From the NCBI GenBank assembly GCA_002304995.1, contig DBPV01000116.1, positions 1-42,465 of the forward strand: a DNA stretch of 42,465 nt. The letters are read 5' to 3'. The notes beneath the pieces were generated by a model. That model ran no database searches, was not told where the DNA came from, and was given only the letters and a program-made list of their open reading frames with translations. Below are positions 1-9,179 of this stretch, in pieces (position 1 is the stretch's first letter; each line of letters begins with the position of its first letter). The DNA is from Syntrophaceae bacterium UBA1411. GTDB taxonomy: Bacteria > Desulfobacterota > Syntrophia > Syntrophales > Smithellaceae. Position numbers and translations under genes: made by a program.

Positions 1-1
1 G

Positions 2-292
2 CTGGCCTACAAGGAAATCGGCGATCTGTATCTGAAGAACGACAATCCGGCCGGCGGCCTCCACATGTACGCCCAGGCGCTGGCCGCCACGCCCGATCCG
101 GAGTTGAAACGCTGGTCCCTGTTTTTGATGGGGCAGGCGTATCTGAAAATGAACCGCGACGAGCAGGCGCAGAATATCTTCGCCCGGCTGAAAACGGAAG
201 ACGGCGCCGGAGGATTCTGGTCCCAGGTCGCCGACTTTTCGATGGCGGATCACGAATGGTGGAACAAATACGGCGAGCTGATGCTTCGCTGA
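2..292 (+). CDS. TPR-repeat protein, C-terminal fragment
   Basis: The frame is open from the first bases of the window, so this is the 3' end of a longer gene. About 96 residues are visible. They show TPR-like helix pairs (for example AYKEIGDLYLKNDNPAGGLH, then a second unit with WSLFLMGQAYLKMNRDEQAQ), which are protein-protein interaction repeats. The stop at 290-292 lies seven bases before the downstream histidine kinase gene, which suggests co-transcription. Large TPR proteins do occur beside flagellar regulators in deltaproteobacteria, but the visible part does not reveal a specific function. Confidence 0.7.
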   Translation: MAYKEIGDLYLKNDNPAGGLHMYAQALAATPDPELKRWSLFLMGQAYLKMNRDEQAQNIFARLKTEDGAGGFWSQVADFSMADHEWWNKYGELMLR

Positions 293-298
293 ACGAAG

Positions 299-1519
299 GT
301 GGATATGCAGGATTTAAGTTTGCTTCAGCAGTCTTTTGAAAACTTTACCAGGGCCACATCCGAACTCAAGCTGGCATACGCGCGCCTGGAGGAGCGCTTC
401 GCGCGGCTGAACCGGGAACTGGAAGACAAAAATGCCGAGCTTCTGAAGACCATTGCGGAAAAAGAACAGGCCCGCACCGACGTGCAGAATATTCTTGAAA
501 GTCTTATCAACGGCGTCATTGTCACCGATCCGGGAGGAAAGATCACGCGCCTCAATTCCTGCGCGGAGATTTTCACCGGCGTTAAAGCCGCCGATGTTCT
601 CGGAAAGCCGATCAGCGCCCTGTTTGCGCAAAGCGGCGCAGACGGCTGGCAGACGATCAACCCGGCGGAGTATTTCCGGGGAGAATCAGGACACAAGGTC
701 AAAACCGGCGATCGGACACTGGAGATTTTCGGTTCTCCCTTTCTGTCGCCCCAGGGCGCCGTTCTCGGCCATGTCTTTGCGCTCCGGGATATCACCCGCG
801 TTGAAAAGCTCGAAGCGATGGCCGTCCGGACGGAAAAATTTGCAGCCATGGGGGAAATGGCGGCCAACATCGCCCACGAGGTGCGCAATCCCCTGGGGAG
901 CATCGAGCTTTTCGCGTCGCTGTTGCAGAAGGACCTGAAAGACAAGAAGGATCGGGAACGCGCCGCGCAGATCATCTCGTGCGTCAAGAATGTGGACAAC
1001 AAGATCTCCAATTTGCTTTTGTTCACAAGGCGGCCGTCGCCGCGTCTGAAACACGTCTTTCTGCACGGGCTTTTGCGGGAGGTGATGGATTTTACCGGCC
1101 AGATTATCGGACGGACGGGAGTCGAGGTCTGCGTGCATTTCGCGGCCGAAGACATTTTCATTGCGGCCGACGCCGAGCTCATCAAACAGGTCTTCTGGAA
1201 CGTCATTCTCAACGCGCAGCAGGCCATGCCGGAAGGCGGCCGGCTTGACATATCGACGCGGCTTTCGCCCAAGAGCCTGCTTAGTCCGCGGGATCGCTAC
1301 GCCGAGATTATTTTCCGGGATACGGGGCCGGGAATTTCCCCGTCGGAACTTTCCCGGATCTTCGATCCCTTTTACAGCACCCGGGAAGGCGGGTCGGGAC
1401 TGGGGCTTGCGATTGCGCACAATATTGTCAGTGAACATCAAGGGTCGATTTCCGTGGAAAACGCGCCGGGTGGCGGCGTGGCGGTCAACATCGGTCTGCC
1501 GGCCTGCCCGGCGGCATAA
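299..1519 (+). CDS. PAS-domain sensor histidine kinase (FlrB/FleS-like)
   Basis: This soluble two-component kinase probably phosphorylates the adjacent sigma-54 activator. It has an N-terminal coiled coil (about 15-60), a PAS domain (about 62-170), an H-box with His193 (AANIAHEVRNPLGS), an N-box (NVILNAQQAM), and G boxes DTGPGI and GGSGLGLAI, so the catalytic core looks intact. No transmembrane segment is visible, as in FlrB/FleS/AtoS-like flagellar kinases that sense a cytoplasmic assembly state. The start may be GTG at 299 or ATG at 305; a GGTGG stretch lies close to both. The assignment to flagellar control rests on its position directly before the activator and flgB. The signal it reads is unknown. 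Confidence 0.88.
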   Translation: MDMQDLSLLQQSFENFTRATSELKLAYARLEERFARLNRELEDKNAELLKTIAEKEQARTDVQNILESLINGVIVTDPGGKITRLNSCAEIFTGVKAADVLGKPISALFAQSGADGWQTINPAEYFRGESGHKVKTGDRTLEIFGSPFLSPQGAVLGHVFALRDITRVEKLEAMAVRTEKFAAMGEMAANIAHEVRNPLGSIELFASLLQKDLKDKKDRERAAQIISCVKNVDNKISNLLLFTRRPSPRLKHVFLHGLLREVMDFTGQIIGRTGVEVCVHFAAEDIFIAADAELIKQVFWNVILNAQQAMPEGGRLDISTRLSPKSLLSPRDRYAEIIFRDTGPGISPSELSRIFDPFYSTREGGSGLGLAIAHNIVSEHQGSISVENAPGGGVAVNIGLPACPAA

Positions 1520-1539
1520 GCACACAGGAGCAAAAGGAA

Positions 1540-2946
1540 ATGGGAAATGCGGAAAAACTGCTGATTGTCGATGACGACGCTTCCATGCGGGCGGCGCTTT
1601 ACGAATCCCTCACAAGCTGCGGCTACGACGTGGAGACGGCTGAAAACGGAGCGGATGCGTTGGCCCGGTTTTCAAACGGGAGCTTTGCCGGCGTCGTGAC
1701 GGACATGCGCATGCCCAAAATGAGCGGCATGGATGTTCTGCGGGGCGTAAAAAGAATGTCGCCGCGGACGCCGGTCATTTTGATTACGGCTTACGGAACG
1801 GTCAACACCGCCGTGGAAGCCATGAAAGAGGGCGCCGCGGAATTCATCATGAAGCCCTTTTCGCTTGACGATCTCGAATTTGCCGTCCGCAACGTTCTGG
1901 CGGCCGGAGTCGAAATAAAAGAGGAGGAGGACGGAGAGAAAAAATCCGCGTCGGACGGCGCGCAGCGGGAAATCATCACGCAGGATGAAAAAATCACCGC
2001 ACTCCTTTCGCTGCTCAAGAACGTGGCCGCCAGCCGCTCCAGCATTCTCATTCAGGGAGAAAGCGGCACGGGCAAGGAGCTCTTCGCCCGGTTTGTCTAT
2101 CGCCACAGCAACCGGCGGAAGATGCCGTTCGTGGCCGTGAACTGTGCGGCCATTCCCGCCCAGCTGCTCGAAAGCGAGATGTTCGGCTATGAAAAAGGGG
2201 CCTTTACGGGGGCCGTGATGCGAAAGCCGGGCAAGTTCGAACTGGCGGACGGCGGCACGCTGCTGCTCGATGAAATATCGGAAATGGATGTCACCCTGCA
2301 GGCCAAGCTGCTGCGCGTCATTCAGGAAGCGGAAATCGATCGGCTGGGCGGAAAAACGCCGGTTCCCGTCGACGTCCGTCTCATCGCGACCACGAACGCG
2401 GATCTCCGCGAGCGCATCCGGGAAAAAACGTTCCGCGCCGATCTTTACTACCGCCTGAACGTTATTCCGGTAATGGTGCCGCCGCTTCGGGAAAGAAACG
2501 GAGACGTGCTGCTTCTGGCCCGGCATTTCATCCGGAAGTACAGCGCGGTGAACGAAAAGAAGGAGCCGGACCTCGCGCCGGAAGCCAAAGAGGTTCTGGC
2601 GCGCTATGCCTGGCCGGGGAACGTGCGGGAGCTGGAAAATGTCATGGAAAGGGCGGTGCTGATTTGCCCGGGCGGCCAAATCGCCCCGGAGCATCTTTTT
2701 CTGGATCAGGCGCAATCGACCTTCCGAGAAGGAAATCAGGGGGCGGCGGACGATGATGCCCCTTGTCAGGAAATTGACGATTGTTCAGTCGCCACGCTCT
2801 ACGAAATGGAAAAAAACATGATTTTTGACACGCTGCAAAAGGTCAACGGCAATAAAACCAAGGCGTCGAAAATACTCGGCATCAGCGTCCGCACCATGCG
2901 CAACAAGCTCAACGAGTACGGCGTCAAGGATGCGGCAGGAGATTGA
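1540..2946 (+). CDS. sigma-54-dependent response regulator (FlrC/FleR/FlbD-like)
   Basis: This NtrC-family activator has 468 residues. The receiver domain (1-120) carries the acidic pocket (DDD near 11-13), the phospho-acceptor Asp55 (VVTDMRMP) and the conserved Lys in MKPF. The AAA+ domain (about 148-385) has Walker A GESGTGKE (173-180), the sigma-54 contact loop GAFTGA (220-225) and Walker B LLLDEISEMD. A Fis-type helix-turn-helix closes the protein (NKTKASKILGISVRTMRNKL). It starts 20 bases after the kinase gene, and a sigma-54 promoter for flgB begins just past its stop. It is the obvious candidate activator for the four sigma-54 promoters in the window. Confidence 0.93.
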   Translation: MGNAEKLLIVDDDASMRAALYESLTSCGYDVETAENGADALARFSNGSFAGVVTDMRMPKMSGMDVLRGVKRMSPRTPVILITAYGTVNTAVEAMKEGAAEFIMKPFSLDDLEFAVRNVLAAGVEIKEEEDGEKKSASDGAQREIITQDEKITALLSLLKNVAASRSSILIQGESGTGKELFARFVYRHSNRRKMPFVAVNCAAIPAQLLESEMFGYEKGAFTGAVMRKPGKFELADGGTLLLDEISEMDVTLQAKLLRVIQEAEIDRLGGKTPVPVDVRLIATTNADLRERIREKTFRADLYYRLNVIPVMVPPLRERNGDVLLLARHFIRKYSAVNEKKEPDLAPEAKEVLARYAWPGNVRELENVMERAVLICPGGQIAPEHLFLDQAQSTFREGNQGAADDDAPCQEIDDCSVATLYEMEKNMIFDTLQKVNGNKTKASKILGISVRTMRNKLNEYGVKDAAGD

Positions 2947-2955
2947 AGAAGACAC

Positions 2956-2971
2956 TGGTACGGCATTTGCA
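2956..2971 (+). promoter_or_regulatory. sigma-54 promoter for flgBC-fliEFGHIJ
   Basis: TGGTACGGCATTTGCA has the -24 GG and -12 GC dinucleotides at exactly the canonical spacing. Transcription would start near 2982, about 17 bases before the flgB ATG and just upstream of the AGGAGGAG ribosome binding site (2989-2996). It sits in the short gap after the activator gene, where an assembly-regulated operon would be expected to begin. Confidence 0.85.
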
Positions 2972-2998
2972 AATTTACGCACGACCGAGGAGGAGCGA

Positions 2999-3379
2999 AT
3001 GGAAAGATTATTCGGAAAAACTTTTAATCTGCTGGGCGCAATGATGGACTATCGTTCGGAGCGCAACAAGGTGATTACCTCAAATATCGCCAACATCGAT
3101 ACGCCTGATTACCGTCCGTTCGATTATGTGTTCAAGCAAGAATTGAAAAAAAATCCGGCCGGCCGGATTCCGCTGGCCCGAACAGACGAGAAACATTTTC
3201 CCAATGCGGCGGACGAAATTTCCCGCAATGATTTCACCCGGGTCGTCTCCGGCGACAAGGTGGACCTGGACGGCGAGATGACGCATCTGGCGGAAAACCA
3301 CCTGATGTTCAACTTAACGGCGGAATTGCTGGCGCGCAAGTTCAAAGGCATCCGCAACGTGCTCACGGAGGCCAAGTAA
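2999..3379 (+). CDS. flgB: flagellar proximal rod protein FlgB
   Basis: FlgB forms part of the proximal rod that crosses the periplasm and is exported by the flagellar type III apparatus. The start at 2999 is chosen because a strong AGGAGGAG site lies just upstream and the product then begins MERLFGKTFN, giving 126 residues, close to the family norm; the same frame stays open upstream inside the activator gene and would give a spurious extension. The rod motif appears as SNIANIDTPDYRP near residues 32-44, and the C-terminus (NLTAELLARKFKGIRNVL) forms the usual terminal helix. The stop codon directly abuts flgC. Confidence 0.95.
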   Translation: MERLFGKTFNLLGAMMDYRSERNKVITSNIANIDTPDYRPFDYVFKQELKKNPAGRIPLARTDEKHFPNAADEISRNDFTRVVSGDKVDLDGEMTHLAENHLMFNLTAELLARKFKGIRNVLTEAK

Positions 3380-3805
3380 ATGGACTTTTTAACGACATTT
3401 CGGATTATCGGCAGCGGTCTTTCCGCCCAGCGCAAGAAGATGGATGCGGTGACCGCCAATATCGCGAACATTTCCACAACCAGCACACCGGAGGGAGGCC
3501 CCTACCGGCGCCAGAAAATTGCTTTCGCCGCCGAACCGCTGGAAAAGGGATTTGACAGCAGTCTCGCCCAGGCGGTAAACGCCGTTCGGGCCGAGCCGGC
3601 CGCCGACGCGCGGGAGGATTTCAAAAGAATTTACGATCCGGCGCATCCGGACGCGGACGGGGAGGGATTTGTCACTTTTCCCAACGTCAATCTGCTTGAG
3701 GAAATGACGGAGATGATCACTGCCGGCCGGGCTTACGAAGCCAACGCGACGGCGTTTGACGCCATGAAAAACATGGCGCTCAAGGCCATGGACATCGGAA
3801 AATAA
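3380..3805 (+). CDS. flgC: flagellar proximal rod protein FlgC
   Basis: This 141-residue proximal rod subunit has the N-terminal axial motif NIANISTTSTPEGGPYRRQ and the C-terminal helix with VNLLEEMTEMITAGRAYEAN, both typical of FlgC. The ATG follows the flgB stop with no gap, so translation is probably coupled. It acts with FlgB, FliE and FlgF in the rod between the MS-ring and the distal rod. Nothing is unusual. Confidence 0.95.
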   Translation: MDFLTTFRIIGSGLSAQRKKMDAVTANIANISTTSTPEGGPYRRQKIAFAAEPLEKGFDSSLAQAVNAVRAEPAADAREDFKRIYDPAHPDADGEGFVTFPNVNLLEEMTEMITAGRAYEANATAFDAMKNMALKAMDIGK

Positions 3806-3823
3806 AAGGACGGAGTGGAAAAC

Positions 3824-4141
3824 ATGACGGATGATGTAACGATTCGCAGCGCCATTGCCGCGCTCAAACCGTTAACCCCGACCGAGCCCAGGCGCGACGA
3901 AGGCGCCCCGGCGACAGAGGGCCCGTCTTTCGGCGCGATTCTGAAAGACGCCATTACGGACATCAACGATCTTCAAAAGCAGGCGGACAAGGCGATCGCG
4001 GGCGTCCAGCTCGAAGATGCGGGATCCATTCACGAAGCCATGATCGCGCTCGAAAAAGCGGGCATCTCGTTTCAGGTGATGATGCAGGTGCGCAACAAGA
4101 TCCTGGATGCCTACCAGGAAATCATGCGGATGCAGGTGTAG
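3824..4141 (+). CDS. fliE: flagellar hook-basal body complex protein FliE
   Basis: FliE is the first exported rod-associated protein and joins the MS-ring/export gate to FlgB. The ATG at 3824 is preferred to an in-frame GTG at 3815 because GGAG (3812-3815) then lies eight bases upstream. The product has 105 residues, with a variable N-terminus, PSFGAILKDAI at about 35-45, and the conserved C-terminus (GISFQVMMQVRNKILDAYQE). The FGAIL at residues 36-40 fits the FxxxL export-gate recognition pattern described for early flagellar substrates. Confidence 0.93.
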   Translation: MTDDVTIRSAIAALKPLTPTEPRRDEGAPATEGPSFGAILKDAITDINDLQKQADKAIAGVQLEDAGSIHEAMIALEKAGISFQVMMQVRNKILDAYQEIMRMQV

Positions 4142-4163
4142 GGGAGCTTAAAAGAACGACGCT

Positions 4164-5693
4164 ATGGATGCGCTGAATCAATCGGTCAACAAACTCTGGA
4201 GCGGCTTTTCCTCGCTTGGCCCGGGCAAAAAGACGGCCATCATCGGAGTCCTCGCCGCCACAGTCGCCTTAATCGCGCTGCTCGTGTATCTCACGGCCCA
4301 GGTGGAGTACCGGGTGCTCTTCTCCAATCTTTCCAATGAAGACGCGGCGACGATCGTGAGCCGGCTTGGCGAAAAGAAGATTCCCTACAGGATTTCGCCG
4401 TCGGGCGGGGCGATTTCCGTCCCGGAGGAGAAGGTTTCCGAGCTGCGGATGGAAATGGCCGCCGCGGGATTGCCGCAGGGCGGCGGCGTCGGATTCGAGA
4501 TTTTCGACCAGAAGACGCTGGGCGCCACGGAATTCGAACAGCAGTTGAATTACCGGCGGGCGCTGCAGGGCGAACTGGCGCGGACCATCAACGGCCTAGA
4601 AGAAATCCAGTCCAGCCGCGTGCATATCGCTTTGCCCAAGGAGTCCCTGTTTACCGACCGGCAGAAGAAGCCGACGGCCTCCGTCACGCTGCGGCTCAAG
4701 CCGGGCCGGACGCTGCGGCCGGGACAGATCGACGGCATCGTGCATCTGGTGGCCAGCTCCATTGAAGGAATGAACCCGGAAGACGTGATGGTCGTGGACG
4801 CGCGGGGAACCATTCTCAGCGCCCGCCAAAACGACGGCAAACTGTCCAAAATGACCGCGCAGCAGATCGACTTTCAGCGGAACATGGAAAAGGACCTGGC
4901 CGGCCGCATTCAGAGCATGCTGGAAAATGTCGTGGGGCAGGGCAAGGCCGCAGTAAGGGTCAGCGCCGAGCTCGATTTCCGGATTATGGAGAAAACGGAA
5001 GAAAGCTACGATCCCGAAGCGCAGGTTGTCCGCAGCACGCAGCGGAACTCGGAAAAGGAAAACGCGGTTTCGCCCGCCGGCGCCGTTTCGGAGACGCCCA
5101 AAAAGGAAAAGCTCGACGAGATCGTCAATTACGAAATCAACAAAGTGGTGAGCAAGACCGTCATGCCGGTCGGCGAAACCAAAAAACTGTCCATTGCCGT
5201 TCTGGTGGACGGCAAGTACAGAAAAAACGACAAAAACGAAGAAGAATACCAGGCGCTCAGCAAAACGGAAATCGAGGCGCTGGAAGATCTGGTGCGCAAA
5301 TCGGCCGGATTCAACGCGCAACGCGGCGATCAGGTCGTGGTGACCAACATGCCCTTCAGAAAGGCGGTTGAGGAGGAAGCGCCGCAGGCCACGCTGCAGG
5401 AAACCGTCGAAACCTTCTCGCCGGTTCTGAAGTATCTGGGCATTTTCGCCCTTGTCGCCCTGCTGGCGCTCTTTGTTCTTCGCCCGCTTCTGAGAAGCGT
5501 CATGAACGCCGCGCCCCCGTCTTCCCTGGCGCAGGCCTCCCTTCCCGCCGGCGCCGCCCTGGAGGCATACGACCGGCAGTCCGGACGTTCGCCGGCCTCG
5601 GAAAGACCCATGACGGAAACGGAAATCACCGGCGAAATGGCCAGGACGGATGCCAAGCAGTTCGCCGACATTCTGCGCAACTGGATCAAATGA
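4164..5693 (+). CDS. fliF: flagellar MS-ring protein FliF
   Basis: FliF assembles the inner-membrane MS-ring that houses the export gate and carries the C-ring. The 509 residues show a first membrane helix at about 22-44, a large periplasmic ring-building region beginning YRVLFSNLSNEDAATIV, and a second membrane helix at about 423-441 (YLGIFALVALLALFVL). The cytoplasmic tail ends QFADILRNWIK, the FliG-binding element. Order fliE-fliF-fliG is classical. Length and features are normal for the family. Confidence 0.96.
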   Translation: MDALNQSVNKLWSGFSSLGPGKKTAIIGVLAATVALIALLVYLTAQVEYRVLFSNLSNEDAATIVSRLGEKKIPYRISPSGGAISVPEEKVSELRMEMAAAGLPQGGGVGFEIFDQKTLGATEFEQQLNYRRALQGELARTINGLEEIQSSRVHIALPKESLFTDRQKKPTASVTLRLKPGRTLRPGQIDGIVHLVASSIEGMNPEDVMVVDARGTILSARQNDGKLSKMTAQQIDFQRNMEKDLAGRIQSMLENVVGQGKAAVRVSAELDFRIMEKTEESYDPEAQVVRSTQRNSEKENAVSPAGAVSETPKKEKLDEIVNYEINKVVSKTVMPVGETKKLSIAVLVDGKYRKNDKNEEEYQALSKTEIEALEDLVRKSAGFNAQRGDQVVVTNMPFRKAVEEEAPQATLQETVETFSPVLKYLGIFALVALLALFVLRPLLRSVMNAAPPSSLAQASLPAGAALEAYDRQSGRSPASERPMTETEITGEMARTDAKQFADILRNWIK

Positions 5694-5730
5694 TGAAAAG
5701 GGCTCTCCTTCGGAAAAAAGAGGGAAGATC

Positions 5731-6723
5731 ATGACGAGTGAAGAAAAGGCGGCCATTTTGCTCCTGTCGCTGGACGAGGAAGTGGCAGCGGCCGTGATGC
5801 AAAACCTGCGGCCTTCGGAAATCCGGCGTCTGGGCAAGCAAATGAGCAGGATTTCCAACATTCCGGCGGAAACCGCCAACGCCGTCGCCAAAGAGTTCTG
5901 CACCATGGCCAAGGAACTGGGGGGAATGATTTCCGTCCGCGAGGGAGCGCCCAAAAAGCTGATGGTCCGGGCGCTGGGCGAAAAGGACGCGGAAGACATC
6001 ATCAGTGAAGTGGACAACGCCACCTTCGACAATCCGATCATCGACAAACTGCACGACATCGATCCCAAGGTTATGGCCGAGTTCACACGCGCGGAGCATC
6101 CGCAGACCATTGCGCTCATCATGGTGCATCTCAAGCCGGAAAAAGCGGCGCAGGTGCTGGAGCACTTTCCGCCCGCCATCCAGTACGAAATTACCAAAAG
6201 GATGGCGACGCTCAAGAGTGTGCCGCGCGAGTTCATCGAAGAGGTCGCCAAAACGCTGGAAAAGGAATTGATCCTCGGCAATTCCTCCGACATGCAGATG
6301 GGCGGCGCGCAGGTCATCGCCGACATTCTCAACCGGATGAACCGCTCGACGGAAAACGCCATCATGACGTCGCTGGAAGATTCGGATCCGGAGCTGGCGT
6401 CGCAGATCCGCAACTTCATGTTCAATTTCGACGACGTCCTGAAGCTCGACGACAAGTCTCTGCAGGAGCTGATGAAGGAAATCAGCGCCGAAGATCTGGC
6501 GCGGTCGCTCAAACTGGTGGATGAGGCCCAGCGGGAAAGAATCTTCAAGAACATGTCCAAGCGGGGCGCTGAAATGCTGCGCGAGGAAATCGCGCTGATG
6601 CCGCCGATCCGTTTGTCCGAAGTGGAAGCCAGTCAGCGGAAAATTGTCGACATGACGAAAAAACTCGAATCCGAGGGCCGGATCGTGATTCTGCGCGGTG
6701 ATGAAAAAGATGGATTCGTGTAA
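5731..6723 (+). CDS. fliG: flagellar motor switch protein FliG
   Basis: FliG is the torque-transmitting C-ring protein that joins FliF to FliM. The start at 5731 (MTSEEKAAILLLSLDEE) follows an AGAGGGA ribosome site and gives the usual ~330 residues; the frame is open upstream inside fliF, but that extension is not FliG-like. The middle domain EHPQ motif is at 122-125. The C-terminal domain carries the charged torque helix region (SAEDLARSLKLVDEAQRERI), which meets the stator. The 3' end overlaps fliH by 26 bases. Confidence 0.96.
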   Translation: MTSEEKAAILLLSLDEEVAAAVMQNLRPSEIRRLGKQMSRISNIPAETANAVAKEFCTMAKELGGMISVREGAPKKLMVRALGEKDAEDIISEVDNATFDNPIIDKLHDIDPKVMAEFTRAEHPQTIALIMVHLKPEKAAQVLEHFPPAIQYEITKRMATLKSVPREFIEEVAKTLEKELILGNSSDMQMGGAQVIADILNRMNRSTENAIMTSLEDSDPELASQIRNFMFNFDDVLKLDDKSLQELMKEISAEDLARSLKLVDEAQRERIFKNMSKRGAEMLREEIALMPPIRLSEVEASQRKIVDMTKKLESEGRIVILRGDEKDGFV

Positions 6724-7384
6724 AGGCAAAGTCATCAAGTCCGGTGAGATTATCTTTACCGGCCAGTCCGTGCCGATCGGCGGCATCGGCAAAAAAACGG
6801 CTGCGCCCGACGCGCCAAAAACCAGGACGATTCCGGGAACGGCGAAAAGCCAGCCGGCCCCAGCCAAAACCAGCCGGCCGGCTGAAGCCGACGCCGCGTC
6901 CATCCGCCAGGAAGCTTACGCAAAAGGATATGCGGACGGCCAGAAGGCCCAGCACAAGGAAGTCGCGGGACAACTGGAGGCGCTGGCCGCCGTGATGCGG
7001 GCCGTTCCCAGGATGAAAAAAGACATGATGGAAAAAGCCGAAAAGCAAATGGTCCGGCTGGCCATCGCCGTCGCCGAAAAAATTCTCCAGCAGCAGGTGA
7101 GCGCGAGGCCGGACGTGATTCTGGGCGTGCTCAAGGGGGCGCTGAAAAACCTCTCGGAAACCGACGGCATGAAAATTCGCCTCCATCCCGAGGATTTCCG
7201 GTACATGATGGAGGTCAAGAAGGAATTTGTGCAGACCTTCGACGGCATACGCCACATGGTCTTCGAAGAAGATGCGGGCGTCAAAAGAGGCGGCGCCGTC
7301 GTGGAAACGCAGCTGGGCGAAGTGGACGCCCGCCTGGAAAATCAACTGAAGGAAATTGCGGCGGCGCTCCTGTCCGGAGAATGA
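6698..7384 (+). CDS. fliH: flagellar export apparatus protein FliH
   Basis: FliH regulates the FliI ATPase and anchors it to the C-ring. About 225-228 residues are read, with a Pro/Ala/Lys-rich N-terminus, an alanine/glutamine-rich central helix (EAYAKGYADGQKAQHKEVAG) and the FliH/YscL/V-ATPase E-type C-terminal domain (AEKILQQQVSARPDVILGVL, then IRLHPEDF). The start is uncertain: GTG 6698, ATG 6701 and ATG 6710 all lie in frame inside the 3' end of fliG. The position between fliG and fliI supports the call. Confidence 0.9.
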   Translation: MMKKMDSCKGKVIKSGEIIFTGQSVPIGGIGKKTAAPDAPKTRTIPGTAKSQPAPAKTSRPAEADAASIRQEAYAKGYADGQKAQHKEVAGQLEALAAVMRAVPRMKKDMMEKAEKQMVRLAIAVAEKILQQQVSARPDVILGVLKGALKNLSETDGMKIRLHPEDFRYMMEVKKEFVQTFDGIRHMVFEEDAGVKRGGAVVETQLGEVDARLENQLKEIAAALLSGE

Positions 7385-7404
7385 CCGCCGTGGAGTAAAG
7401 GGCT

Positions 7405-8730
7405 ATGCAGGATCCCGTCATCGATCTTTCCCGTTACACCGATATGGTAAGAAGGATCAATCCGATCCGCGTCAACGGCAAGGTCACCGAGATCGTCGGT
7501 CTGATGGTGCAGGGGAACGGACCGGCCGCATCCGTAGGCGAGGTTTGCGGCATCATGCCGGTCAACGGCGGTCCGCCGGTGGAGGCGGAAGTCGTCGGGT
7601 TTAAAAACGGCAGGGTTTTGCTGATGCCCCTGGAGAGCATTCAGGGGCTCGGTCCCGGCTGCCGGATTCTGTCGCTCGGGCACAAGGCGGGCATCGGCGT
7701 GGGCCGGCGCCTTTTGGGGCGCGTCATCAACGGCCTGGGAAATCCCATCGATAATAAGGGCCCCATTGCGCTGGAGGACGAATATCCGATTTACGCGGAG
7801 CCCATCAATCCGCTGGACCGGGGGAGAATCCGGGAGCCGATGGATCTGGGTATCCGCTCCATGAACGCCCTGTTCAGCTGCGGCAAGGGCCAGCGCATGG
7901 GCATCTTTGCCGGATCAGGCGTCGGCAAAAGCGTGCTCATGGGCATGATCGCCCGCAACACCAAGGCCGACGTCAACGTGATCGGCCTGATCGGTGAAAG
8001 GGGCCGGGAGGTGCGCGAATTTCTGGAAAAGAATCTCGGCGCGGAAGGGCTGGCGCGCTCCGTCGTTGTGGTCGCGGCGTCGGACATGCATCCTTTGATC
8101 CGCATGCGGGCGGCGTACGTCGCGACGGCCATCTCCGAGTATTTCCGCGATCAGGGCAAAGACGTGCTCCTGATGGTCGACTCGCTGACCAGATTTGCGA
8201 TGGCCCAGCGGGAAATCGGACTGTCCGTCGGGGAACCTCCGACGACGAAAGGCTATACGCCGTCCGTGTTCAGCCTTCTGCCGAAACTGCTGGAACGGTC
8301 CGGCATTGTCGAAGGCGTGGGAAGCATCACGGGACTCTATACCATTCTGGTCGAGGGGGATGATTTCAACGAACCGATATCGGATGCGGCCCGCTCCATT
8401 CTCGACGGCCACATTTCCCTGTCCCGGGCGCTCGCCAACAAAAACCACTATCCTGCCGTGGATGTCCTGCAGAGCATCAGCCGGGTGATGATCGACATCG
8501 TGGACGCGGAGCATAAGAGCAAGGCCGGCGAACTCGCGAATATTCTCGCCACGTATAAAAAAGCGGAAGACATCATCAACATCGGCGCGTACGTCAACGG
8601 ATCGAATCCTGCGATCGACCGCGCCGTCCGGATGGTGGACAGGGTGAACGCGTTTTTACAGCAGAAGATTGATGAAAAAATCGATTTTAAACAGGCGAAG
8701 GAGCAGCTCCTGGGCCTGTTTCAGGAATAA
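7405..8730 (+). CDS. fliI: flagellum-specific ATPase FliI
   Basis: FliI is the hexameric ATPase that energises and orders type III export of rod, hook and filament proteins. The 441-residue protein is related to the F1 beta subunit. Walker A FAGSGVGKS is at about 168-176, GERGREVREF follows, and the Walker B/arginine region reads LLMVDSLTRFAMAQREIG. The region SVGEPPTTKGYTPSVF is highly characteristic of FliI. The ATG lies 20 bases after fliH, and fliJ follows 5 bases after the stop. Confidence 0.97.
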   Translation: MQDPVIDLSRYTDMVRRINPIRVNGKVTEIVGLMVQGNGPAASVGEVCGIMPVNGGPPVEAEVVGFKNGRVLLMPLESIQGLGPGCRILSLGHKAGIGVGRRLLGRVINGLGNPIDNKGPIALEDEYPIYAEPINPLDRGRIREPMDLGIRSMNALFSCGKGQRMGIFAGSGVGKSVLMGMIARNTKADVNVIGLIGERGREVREFLEKNLGAEGLARSVVVVAASDMHPLIRMRAAYVATAISEYFRDQGKDVLLMVDSLTRFAMAQREIGLSVGEPPTTKGYTPSVFSLLPKLLERSGIVEGVGSITGLYTILVEGDDFNEPISDAARSILDGHISLSRALANKNHYPAVDVLQSISRVMIDIVDAEHKSKAGELANILATYKKAEDIINIGAYVNGSNPAIDRAVRMVDRVNAFLQQKIDEKIDFKQAKEQLLGLFQE

Positions 8731-8735
8731 GGTTC

Positions 8736-9179
8736 ATGTTCCGGTTTAAGCTGCAATCGGTCCTCGACTACCGTCTGAGCCTGGAAGAAAAGGCGATCCG
8801 TGAATTTTCAGAGCTCACGCAGAGTCTGGAAGAGAAAAAAAACGTTCTGCAGGAGCTTGTCGCAAGGCGCGGAATTTTGATCGGGGATTTGCGGAGATCC
8901 TCCGGCGCCCTGTGTCGGGCGGAAGACATTGCCGAATGCGTGGCGTATGTGGAGCGGATTCGGATGCAGGAAAAACGAACGCTGGAAGAGATTCGGCAAG
9001 GAGAGGAAGCACTCGACGAAAAAAGACGGGAACTGGCCGAGGCCGTAAAAAACAGGAAAGTGATCGAGAAAATGAGAGAGAAGCAGGAACGGGAATATTA
9101 TTCGGATCTCAACACCAGGGAACAGAAGCATGCGGATGAACTGTCCGTTCTGAAGCACGGCCGGAGGCGCGGCAGATGA
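8736..9179 (+). CDS. fliJ: flagellar export chaperone/stalk protein FliJ
   Basis: The protein has 147 residues and is almost entirely coiled coil and highly charged, beginning MFRFKLQSVLDYRLSLEEKA, which matches the FliJ family start (F.L..VL..R). FliJ inserts into the FliI hexamer like the gamma subunit of F1 and links it to FlhA. The location directly behind fliI is decisive, since the sequence itself is low in conserved motifs. Its TGA overlaps the ATG of the next gene by four bases (ATGA). Confidence 0.88.
   Translation: MFRFKLQSVLDYRLSLEEKAIREFSELTQSLEEKKNVLQELVARRGILIGDLRRSSGALCRAEDIAECVAYVERIRMQEKRTLEEIRQGEEALDEKRRELAEAVKNRKVIEKMREKQEREYYSDLNTREQKHADELSVLKHGRRRGR

Noticed and set aside
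2825..2998. N-terminal extension of flgB inside the activator gene
   Set aside because: The extension translates the end of the activator in another phase, is unlike FlgB, and lies upstream of the sigma-54 promoter and the AGGAGGAG site.
4596..6560. Very long minus-strand open frame (over 650 codons) opposite fliF and fliG
   Set aside because: It is the antisense shadow of GC-rich coding DNA; fliF and fliG are certain on the + strand. The predicted protein has no recognisable domain and no ribosome site.
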